From positions 43,024,450 through 43,088,449 of the forward strand of contig CM031626.1 of the NCBI GenBank assembly GCA_018398815.1: DNA of 64,000 nt, given 5' to 3'. The DNA comes from Conus ventricosus (taxonomy: Eukaryota > Mollusca > Gastropoda > Neogastropoda > Conidae). Shown here one piece after another: positions 13,972-26,293 of the stretch. The position numbers and the translations under genes were made by a program. Below the pieces are notes generated by a model, which saw only the letters and a list, made by a program, of their open reading frames with translations, was not told the origin of the DNA and ran no database searches. Within the stretch, counting starts at the first letter, position 1; each line of letters starts with the position of its first letter.

Positions 13972-14871
13972 TGACAGAAACCCACACACCAACAACAGCG
14001 GTCGATGGTGACTGACAAACTGACGTCCACACACTTTCATTAGTATCCAAGCATACATCAGACATGTCAACACATTCAAGTGCCGAGTTGGATGTGCTAG
14101 CTATGACTGGTAAGGTTTGTGTAGAGAATGTTCTTGGCTTTTTCACAGGGGTCGACACCGATGGAGAAAATGATGACACACTTTCATCTGTGTGCAAGCA
14201 AAGATCAGACTGATCTAAACATTCTTGAGCAGATCTTTTGAAGGGTCAGCTCTTCTTTGTTTTCCGACGACCAAGAAGGCCGGCTGATTGAAAGAATCGA
14301 CATGATGTACACTGACTCAAAGAAAGATCTGGATCGAAAGTTGTCCAGATTTCTGACATTCTCTCTATGTCACGAGCAGCATTTTTTTTTGTAGTATAAC
14401 ATTGAGAATGTGCTGACATGTGTCTCGTTTTTTTTCAGTTTATGGTAGCATTTTATGCAAATATACTTGAACTGTTTGCCTTCTTCATCACCATAAATAT
14501 CTAGAGTGCAATACTGCAACAAATCATTGGAGAAGTTGACACAAAGTCTAGCGTTTAATCCTTTATCTTGTACCTTTCTGAGCACACGACTGCCGCACAC
14601 ACGGCACAACAACTCTACACGTCTTTTGCGTTCACTGAAGTTGTGTTTAAAACGCCTCCGCCACTGTTGGCGCTACAAACACGCACACATACGCACATAC
14701 AAAAGATCGGAATGAAGTAGGCCTACACGAAAGCAACAAGACTAGCCAATGCAGGGTTGGTCACACACACACGCGCGCACGCACATACACAAACATACAC
14801 ACACACACAGAGACACACTGACAGACACACATACACGTGTACACACACACACACACACACACACACAGAGC

Positions 14872-14908
<37 letters not shown>

Positions 14909-15039
14909 GAAGGAAAGCAATCGCTTGGTGGAATGTCTCGGCAAGCAGGAACTAAAGAGCACGATTTTCATCTTGGCCGGACAGCTGTGGGGGAGAAGTG
15001 CAGGTGGTTGCAGAAGTTCTGCTGTTTATCCATGAAAAC

Positions 15040-15071
<32 letters not shown>

Positions 15072-18000
15072 CACTCCCACTCCACCCTCCACCTACACCC
15101 TCTGGTTTTCCTTTACCTTGATGGGGGAGAAGTGGAGGTAGTCAAAGTTCTGTTCTTCAGCCATGAAAACCTGCCCCCCACCCCCACCCCCCTCCCCTCA
15201 CCTCCCATTCCACCCTACGCCCTCTGGTTTTGCTTTACCTTGATGGGGGAAACGTGGAGGTAGTCACAGAAGTTCTTCTGTTCTTCATCCATGAAACCCT
15301 GCCCCCCCCCCCCCCCCCTCCCATTCCACCCTACATCCTCTGGTTTTGCTTTACCTTGATGGGGGAGAAGTGGAGGTAGTCGTAGAAGTTCTTCTGTTCC
15401 TCAGCCAGGGACAGCCCTGCCACCTCCATCAATGACTTCTCCGTCAACTCCACGTCCTGCTTCAGCTGTATCGTCTGTGGCGACATGACAACAGTCAAAC
15501 CAGTCATCAACACATACAGTCATCAACACAAACAGTCAAACCTGTCATCAACACAAACAGTCAAACCTGTCATCAACAACTTCTCCTTCACCTCCTCGTC
15601 TTACTTCCGCTATACCATCTGTCAGAACATAACAGACTCAAACCTGTCATGAACGACTTCTATGCAGAACTATGCTTACCCTCTCTGGACCTAAACGCAA
15701 TACATCAAGCTGTAAAGAGTAATCTGAAGGTGAAAAGTGTATCTCAGAGACTGCTCTCCGAAACGTCCACACATGCAGAGTAACTCAACAGATTCACGAT
15801 CAGATTCTTTGAGCAACTTCCTTCACATCGCAGCAGGGACTGAAACGACAGCACGCCCACCAAAATTGATAATCCTCCTTTCCATTCAGCAACATCACTG
15901 CCAGACAGACTTTCAGAAGCATAACGCTACTGCAAGCACATTCAAACCACAGAGGGCGCTTGTCATTTCCAGTACGCCCGCTGTGCTCTCAACCAATTGT
16001 GAGACCATAAATGGGGCTCTTTCACATGTGGAATTCTGACGATCTCTCTTTCACATGTGGAATTCTGGCAATCTCTCTTTCACGTGTGTAATTCTGGCAA
16101 TCTCTTACATGGAATGTAGTGTAAGGAAGTGTGTTAGTCAAATACAGCCCTCAAAGATGTAAACTATTATGCCAACAAAAATGCAATCAATCCTGACCAA
16201 AGTGGAAGCTAAGCAGGTGCGCCTCTTCCACCTCCACATCATGTTACAGCTGTACTGTAACACCGTATACTCTATCCTCAACACTTTCCATCCACCTCCA
16301 CATCATGTTACAGCTGTACTGTAACACCGTATACTCTATCCTCAACAGTTCCCATCCACCTCCACATCATGTCACAGCTGTACTGTAACACCGTATACTC
16401 TGTCCTCAACAATTTCCACCTCCACATCATGTCACAGCTGTACTGTAACACTGTATACTCTATCCTCAACAATTTCCACCTCCACATCATGTCACAGCTG
16501 TACTGTAACACTGTATACTCTGTCCTCAACAATTTCCATCCACCTCCACATCATGTCACAGCTGTACTGTAACACTGTATACTCTATCCTCAACAATTTC
16601 CACCTCCACATCATGTTACAGCTGTACTGTAACACTACATACTCTATCCTCAACAGTTTCTTCACCATCTCTACATTCTAAACAGAGTCAACACAGTAAA
16701 ACACAAAAATGCTAACTCACCTCCTGTTCCCGTGGCAATGGCTCATTGGCCGCAAAAAGTTCCAGAATGGCATTGAGGAATCCCTGGTCCACCTTCAGGT
16801 TCATTTCCTGGATCAGCACCTTGAAATACCTGTAATAATATTATCAGACCTCTGTCAGCACCTTGAAATACCTGTAATAATATTATCAGACCTCTGTCAG
16901 CACCTTGAAATACCTGTAATAATATTATCAGACCTCTATCAACACCTTGAAATACCTGTAATAATATTATCAGACCTCTATCAACACCACGAAAATCCTG
17001 TAATAAGAGAATCACACCTCAATCAAAGGCTTCATGTATTTTGTCATAATCACACCTGAACTAATACCTTCAAGTACCTGTAATGATAAAACAAAATCTC
17101 AATTAACACCTTGAAATAAATGTCATAAAAAGAATTGTAACTCAGACAGTATCTTAAAATCAAAATGATATTTTTCTTTACTCAGACTGTATCTTAAACT
17201 CAAAATGATATTTTTCTTTACTCAGACTGTATCTTAAAATCAAAATTATATTTCACTTTACCCAGACTGTATCTTAAAATCAAAATGATATTTCACTTTA
17301 CCCATCTTTCTACCAGTACGGTTTCCTTCACCCATCAAAGCGGATTTTCTACAGGCAACTCACTTGCTGCCATGGGATCTTTTACATGTGCTAAACTCCT
17401 GACGTACACAAGACTCTGGTTTATCATCTCCTCCGAAAAATAACATTCTGACCAACACAGAAGATCTGTTGAAGAGGGGAGAGAAACCTGGCCCAGACTG
17501 ACTGGATACATTCTGCCTTCTCAGGCAAAGTACCTGACCCACCAGGACAGGTGTGGCAGGCCTCTGAGACACGAAAGTCAAGGCGCACTCACTTGATCTG
17601 ACTGACGGTGCTGTGTTCGTGTTTCCTCATCATCACGCTGAGCTCCGTGAAAGGTTTGGGTACTGCAACAAGGTGAAAGGTAGTCTGCTTTGAGAATCAC
17701 AAATCCACATAAGTTTCTCACAAAAAGGTAAGGATAAAGCCGGCTCTGACGACTGCATATTCTGTCTATTTTCTCACATGGGGAGGGATAAACTCAGCTC
17801 TGTCGGTTGCATCTCCTATTTTCTCACCAGGGGAGGGATACAGTCAGGACTGTGGGTTGCATCTCATATGTTTTCACAAGGGGGAAGGACAAATTCAGCT
17901 CTGTGGGTTGCATCACCTATTTTCTCACATGGGGAGGGATAAACTCAGCTCTGTGGGTTGCATCTCCTATTTTCTCACAAGGGGGAAGGACAAACTCAGC

Positions 18001-20774
18001 TCTGTGGGTTGCATCTCCTATTTTCTCACAACGGGGAAGGACAAATTCAGCTCTGTGGGTTGCATCTCTTATTTTCTCACATGGGGAGGGACAAACTCAG
18101 CTCTGTGGGTTGCATCTCCTATTTTCTCACAAGGGGAGGGATAAACTCAGCTCTGTGGGTTGCATCTCCTCTTTTCTCACAAGGGGAGGGATAAACTCAG
18201 CTCTGTGGGTTGCATCTCCTATTTTCTCACATGGGGAGGGATAAACTCAGCTCTGTGGGTTGCATCTCCTATTTTCTCACAAGGGGAGGGATACAGTCAG
18301 CTCTGTGGGTTGCATCTCCTATTTTCTCACATGGGGAGGGATAAACTCAGCTCTGTGGGTTGCATCTCCTATTTTCTCACATGGGGAGGGATAAACTCAG
18401 CTCTGTGGGTTGCATCTCCTATGTTCTCACCAGGGAGGGATACAGTCAGCTCTGTGGGTTGCATCTCCTATGTTCTCACACGGAGGAAGGACAAATTCAG
18501 CTCTGTGGGTTGCATCTCCTATTTTCTAACCAGGGGAGGGATACAGTCAGCTCTGTGGGTTGCATCTCCTATTTTCTCACATGGGGAGGGATAAACTCAG
18601 CTCTGTGGGTTGCATCTCCTATTTTCTCACATGGGGAGGGATAAACTCAGCTCTGTGGGTTGCATCTCCTATGTTCTCACCAGGGGAGGGATACAGTCAG
18701 CTCTGTGGGTTGTATCTCCTATGTTCTCACACGGGGGAAGGACAAATTCAGCTCTGTGAGTTGCATCTCTTATTTTCTCACATGGGGAGGGATAAACTCA
18801 GCTCTGTGCGCTGCATCTCCTATGTTCTCACACGGGGGAAGGACAAATTCAGCTCTGTGGGTTGCATCTCCTATTTTCTAACCAGGGGAGGGATACAGTC
18901 AGCTCTGTGGACCCCTTGTCCTGTCCACACTGTCACAACCAGGGAAGGGACAGAGCCAGTTCTAAGGATTACACGTCCTCTGCACATTCTCACAACATGG
19001 GGATGGACTAACTCAGCTCTCAAGAACACATGTCCTGTCTACTTTCTCACAACACAAAAAGGGAGCAAGTCGGCTCTAAGGATCACGTGTCCTTTCTACT
19101 TTCTCACAACACTGAGAGGGATTAGAAGGATCGAGTGAGCTCTTGAGGATTACATGTCCTTTCTATGTTCTCACAACAGTTCATCCACCTAAAGGCTCCT
19201 TTGGTGCATACCAGCATGCTTCTATACAGATAGCTTATCCCCTCAAACCCCCCACCCCCACCCCACCCCCATTCTCACACACAAACACACTTATGCACAT
19301 TCCATCTTGTTCTTCCTCCTTTAACTGATAAGGAAGCGAGCATGTGCATGCCACACTTACACACACACACTTATGCACATTCCATCTTGTTCTTCCTCCT
19401 TTAACTGATAAGGAAGCCAGCATGTGCATGCCACACTTACACACACACACTTATGCACATTCCATCTTGTTCTTCCTCCTTTAACTGATAAGGAAGCGAG
19501 CATGTGCATGCCACACTTACACACACACACTTAGGCACATTCCATCTTGTTCTTCCTCCTTTAACTGATAAGGAAGCCAGCATGTGCATGCCACACTTCC
19601 ACACACACACTTATGCACATTCCATCTTGTTCTTCCTCCTTTAACTGATAAGGAAGCGAGCATGTGCATGCCACACTTACACATACACACTTATGCACAT
19701 TCCATCTTCTTCTTCCTCCTTTAACTGATAAGGAAGCCAGCATGTGCATGCCACACTTACACACACACACACACTTATGCACATTCCGTCTTGTTCTTCC
19801 TCCTTTAACTGATAAGGAAGCGAGCATGTGCATGCCACACTTACACACACACACACACACTTATGCACATTCCATCTTGTTCTTCCTCCTTTAACTGATA
19901 AGGAAGCGAGCATGCGCATGCCACACTTACACACACAAACACACTTATGCACATTCCATCTTGTTCTTCCTCCTTTAACTGATAAGGAAGCGAGCATGTG
20001 CATGCCACACTTACACACACACACACTTATGCACATTCCATCTTGTTCTTCCTCCTTTAACTGATAAGGAAGCCAGCATGTGCATGCCACACTTCCACAC
20101 ACACACTTATGCACATTCCATCTTGTTCTTCCTCCTTTAACTGATAAGGAAGCGAGCATGCGCATGCCACACTTACACCACAAACACACTTATGCACATT
20201 CCATCTTGTTCTTCCTCCTTTAACTGATAAGGAAGCGAGCATGTGCATGCCACACTTACACACACACACACACTTATGCACATTCCATCTTGTTCTTCCT
20301 CCTTTAACTGATAAGGAAGCCAGCATGTGCATGCCACACTTCCACACACACTTATGCACATTCCATCTTGTTCTTCCTCCTTTAACTGATAAGGAAGCGA
20401 GCATGCGCATGCCACACTTACACACACAAACACACTTATGCACATTCCATCTTGTTCTTCCTCCTTTAACTGATAAGGAAGCGAGCATGTGCATGCCACA
20501 CTTACACACACACACACACTTATGCACATTCCATCTTGTTCTTCCTCCTTTAACTGATAAGGAAGCGAGCATGTGCATGCCACACTTACACACACACCAC
20601 ACACACTTATGCACATTCCATCTTGTTCTTCCTCCTTTAACTGATAAGGAAGCGAGCATGTGCATGCCACACTTACACACACACACCACACACGTATGCA
20701 CATTCTCTTTTGTTCTTCCTCCCTTAACTGATAAGGAAGCGCGCATGTGCATGGCACACTTACACGCATACCTA

Positions 20775-20807
<33 letters not shown>

Positions 20808-20812
20808 ACACA

Positions 20813-20868
<56 letters not shown>

Positions 20869-23363
20869 GTGGAACTCACCACTGTCAGCAGCCACAGACT
20901 TGGGGGGTGGAAGGGGAGAGAGAACAGTAGGGAAGACTGCATGACTCAGCTGATTGTCCAACTGCAGACAAAACACATCACACCGGTCTATTCCTTTAAC
21001 ACACACACTGTCCAACTGCAGACAAAACACATCACACCGGTCTATTCCTTTAACACACACACTGTCCAACTGCAGACAAAACACATCACACCGGTCTATT
21101 CCTTTAACACACACACTGTCCAACTGCAGACAAAACACATCACACCGGTCTATTCCTTTAACACACACACTGTCCAACTGCAGACAAAAACACATCACAC
21201 CGGTCTATTCCTTTAACACACACACTGTCCAACTGCAGACAAAACACATCACACCGGTCTATTCCTTTAACACACACAGTGTCCAACTGCAGACAAAACA
21301 CATCACACCGGTCTATTCCTTTAACACACACAGTGTCCAACTGCAGACAAAACACATCACACCGGTCTATTCCTTTAACACACACAGTGTCCAACTGCAG
21401 ACAAAAACACATCACACCGGTCTATTCCTTTAACACACACAGTGTCCAACTGCAGACAAAACACATCACACCGGTCTATTCCTTTAACACACACACTGTC
21501 CAATGCAGACAAAACACATCACACGGTCTATTCCTTTAACACACACAGTGTCCAACTGCAGACAAAACACATCACACCGGTCTATTCCTTTAACACACAC
21601 ACTGTCCAACTGCAGACAAAACACATCACACCGGTCTATTCCTTTAACACACACAGTGTCCAACTGCAGACAAAACACATCACACCGGTCTATTCCTTTA
21701 ACACACACAGTGTCCAACTGCAGACAAAACACATCACACCGGTCTATTCCTTTAACACACACACTGTCCAACTGCAGACAAAACACATCACACCGGTCTA
21801 TTCCTTTAACACACACACTGTCCAACTGCAGACAAAAACACATCACACCGGTCTATTCCTTTAACACACACAGTGTCCAACTGCAGACAAAACACATCAC
21901 ACCGGTCTATTCCTTTAACACACACAGTGTCCAACTGCAGACAAAACACATCACCCCGGTCTATTCCTTTAACACACACAGTGTCCAACTGCAGACAAAA
22001 CACATCACACCGGTCTATTCCTTTAACACACACAGTGTCCAACTGCAGACAAAACACATCACACCGGTCTATTCCTTTAACACACCACTGTCCAACTGCA
22101 GACAAAACACATCACACCGGTCTATTCCTTTAACACACACACACACACACAAAAGTCTTCTCTCTTGTTTGACAATTTCTTGTAGCTGAGGAAGAAAATA
22201 AATGAAAAGATCCGCAATTGCTCCCCGCCCTCTTCGAGGAAGAAAATAAATGAAAAGATCCGCAACTGCTCCCCGCCCTCTTCCGATCCAGGCCTCACAC
22301 AATAAACAACAATCCATTGTTCAATGCTTTGTTAAAAACAAATCAAGTTCTTTCTCAGAAATAAATGAAAAGAAAGCAAGAAAGACTAGCAAAGAAAAGA
22401 AAAGTCTGAGAGAAAAGAAAAGTCTGAGAGAAAAGAAAAGAACAGCTATCCGTTCAGTGTCTTCAAGGAGACATCACTGCCTGCAGAGCAGTCCATGTAC
22501 ATCCACACCATGTCTGCCGAGTCCTCAGGTCAGCATGTGCAGGCATTACGCCCAAACACATAAACCAGTGAGCAATGAAACAGGACAGAGATACGAACAC
22601 CGGATCATGGATGAGAGTTGGCAGATATCTGACCTACTTGTTGATCTATGGTGCTGATCAAGTCATCTGAACCTGGATGTGTGAGAGAGAGAAAGAGAGA
22701 GAGAAAGACAGAGCATGTGTGTGTGAGTGTGTGTGTGCGTGTGAGTGTGAGAGAGACAGACTGAGAGATTGTATGTGTGTGTGTGTGTGTGTGTGTTGTG
22801 TGCGCGCGACTGTCTGTCAGACAGAGAGCGAGAGACAAACCAAGAGAGACTTAGAGAGAGAGCGAGTTATGACTTGCCAACTGATCTACCTATAAGGAGT
22901 TGCTGGGAGGGCCGTCATCTATGACTAGGAGGCTGACCCTACCTGGATGCGGTTGATCTTGGCATGGAGTTGCAGCTGGTGGGGGGACGTCTTGTACTGC
23001 ACCCAGATTCCGTTCTCAAAGCTGCGACGAATGGAGAAGGTCTTGGGCTTGATGACCGTCATGTCGGCAAAGTCCACCTGCACCATCACCAGGCCAATCA
23101 TTAACTGCAGAGTCTCCTACACTTGCACAAAATTTGACTTTCCAGAGCTCCAAAGGAGCAAAAGTTCAAACCCTTCAAATCCTAAGGAGGTGTACTGGGA
23201 GGGGGGATGGATGGGCTAACGGGTATAGGGACGTGACGTCCACCACCACCACCACCCTCCCCCATTCTCCTCCCTTGCGAAGAAGTTTACACGAGGTCTC
23301 ATGACGACAGTGTCGTCTGCTACCGTATTAATTAAAACCACGACAAGCACTCTGGGGATCACG

Positions 23364-23431
<68 letters not shown>

Positions 23432-24656
23432 GGCATGCACACATGCACGTGCACACACACACGCACGCATACACACACACGCACGCACATATACACACGC
23501 ACGCACGCACGCGCGCGCACACACGCACACACACGCACACACACACACACACACACACACCACACTTTTTTATCCAAATTTTTTTTCCACATGATTTTTC
23601 CTCTTTTACATTTCTGTGAACATGCAGAAATGTGGGAACCCTGCTTCTCCCCACTGCAAACCATATGAGGTCCCTGTCCATACAGCAGAATACTGGGCAT
23701 TGACAACATTCACTGCCCTGCACCACACACCCACTGCAAACCATATGAGGTCCCTGTCCACACAGCAGAATACTGGGCATTGACAACATTCACTGCCCTG
23801 CACCACACACCCACTGCAAACCATATGAGGTCCCTGTCCATACAGCAGAATACTGGGCATTGACAACATTCACTGCCCTGCACCACAGGGGGATGCACAG
23901 TAAGCTCATCTCCACTTCAGGATGATTCTTCTAGGTACATCTGCACTGCAAGATGTCAGCAGGTACAGCTGTAGATGTAGCTAGCAAATACTCTGCACCT
24001 AGACATGATGCCTGCAAATACATGTGGAATGGCTTTTGTGATCCCTGCTGGTTTGAAATTACAGGCACTGAGACTCCATATGAGACTGTGACATGGATAT
24101 GAGGAAATGTGTGGAACAACGAAATGAAAAAAAAAAAAAACTAAGTAAAAAAAGAAAGCAACTAGACAACAATATCACCAACTGGTTTTTTCCCTATTGG
24201 TGTAAACTGTATCTGTTGGAAACTCTCTCTACCATAGGAGAGGTCAACAACTTGATCTATGAATGTAACACACAGAGAAAATGACCTCATTTTGTATATG
24301 AATATCACACACACAACGTGACCTCATTTTGTTTACATATGTCACACAAGATTACCTCATTAACTGCTTCTGAACATTACACAAGATTACCTCATTTTAA
24401 GAAGATGACCTGTTACGAATGTTAAACACACTGGATGATATCATTAACAAGAAACTTAAAACTCTATCGTGGGAGGGCCAGGCAATTATGCAACCCAATT
24501 CAAAGAAATGATAACCTTGAAATCCATGAACTTAACTGCTAGGCAACAAAAATGATACATGAAGAAACTAAACAGGATAGGAAAAGACATGACACAGAGA
24601 CAGAAGAGACAGAGACAGAACTTATGGACGAAGGGGAGAAAATAGGACAGAAAAGC

Positions 24657-24737
<81 letters not shown>

Positions 24738-26215
24738 CTTTGTACAGCACAGTGGACAAAGAACTGACAAGACAAAGCCCGAGCAGCAGGAAGACCCAGA
24801 CAGTTGAAGACACAGGTGGGGAGCTCTGGTGATGGTCTCGTAAAACCACAGCATGCGATGAGGAAGGAGTATGTCATGAGACAATATCTTACTATCATGT
24901 ATTGTCCCTAACCTCGTTTAATTCCATTTAACTCCATTTCCCATACAGTCATTTGAATGAGACCATAAACCGAGGTTCCGTGTGTGAACACACATGTAAC
25001 ACCTCGCGCACACGTAAAATCCCATCACCAACTTCAGAAGAGAAGGCCAGTTTGGCCGTTGGTATGGATGACACATAACACATAGCATGTACCCTGCGTG
25101 AGAAATGGAAAGAATGAAGGAAGTAAGGGAACTGAGTGAACAATATTGACCGGATGACACGGGAAACGACTGAACGAAGCGCCAGCTGGCAGCTCTTCAG
25201 TCAGCACCACACAGGTAGGCAGCCTGTTGTGTAAATGACTGTGGATTGTAAAGTGCTTAGAGCTTGGTCTCTACCCAAGGATAGGCGCTATGCAAGTATT
25301 TATAATAATAATAATCCTAAAAATGATTTTTTTTAATACACAAATGAGTTGTTGTTTTTAAAAAAAAGAACAATTATATAAACAAGACAAAATCTGAATC
25401 AAACACCTTCCATCTCCAGAGCAACTTTCAACAGACAGGTTTGTGTTTCAAAAGGAGGCATTAAAGGAACCCTTTATCATGTGTGCTGAATACGGCTTTA
25501 AGATTTCTCTGAAGTGAGGACAGCAGGATCATCAAGTGTCAGCCCTTTCACTCCATGAAGAGATCATCAAGTGTCAGCCCTTTCACTCCATGAAGAGATC
25601 ATCAAGTTTGTGACTGGATCATGCTTCCCTGCTGATGAGGAGTTTCACACAAACAGAAATGAAACTCTGAACATTCATGTATATCAATCCTGCTCAAAAG
25701 AAAGATGTTTCTGATATCAAAACTAAAGATGAGCACACCGGATGAATGGAAACGAAATTTGAATAAAATGATACAGCAAAATTTGTCCAGAAATTTAAAA
25801 GGTGGAAATGTAAGAGCAAAGGCCTATAGAGGCCAGCAACTGGGTATGAATTTCCACAAGGATTACAAAATCATTCTAAATGAAATCCTTAGTTTAATAA
25901 AGCACTGCACTACACAAGCCTAAAGGACTCAAAGGTTGTTGCAAGACAAGCAGAACTAAAAGTTATGTATATGAAGGAATTGCAAGTTTGAACCAATTCC
26001 CCCCACTACTAATTTGTTCAGCATACGACAGTTAGCATGCTATTGTTCTTCCTCTCTACTTACTTGTTCTGCGTAAACAATCCCTGCATTGTTTTAAAAA
26101 TACACACAAAAGGTGAACAGGAGCAGGATGGGGGCGGGGGGGTGGGGGGTGGGGGGGGGGGGGGAGGATAGGGCAGGAGTTGAGCAGGTTGATAAATCTA
26201 TCTACCTACCTACCT

Positions 26216-26293
<78 letters not shown>

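Noticed and set aside
20173..21198. 341-codon minus frame running through exon 9
   Set aside because: Only the 20880-20961 part is accepted as exon. The downstream part crosses the GTGAGT donor into (GT)n; the upstream part is the acceptor array and is reported as a finding rather than as a gene.
20955..22140. CRISPR-like appearance of regular 54-bp repeats
   Set aside because: No unique spacers between repeats, eukaryotic intron context, and the unit contains a splice acceptor.
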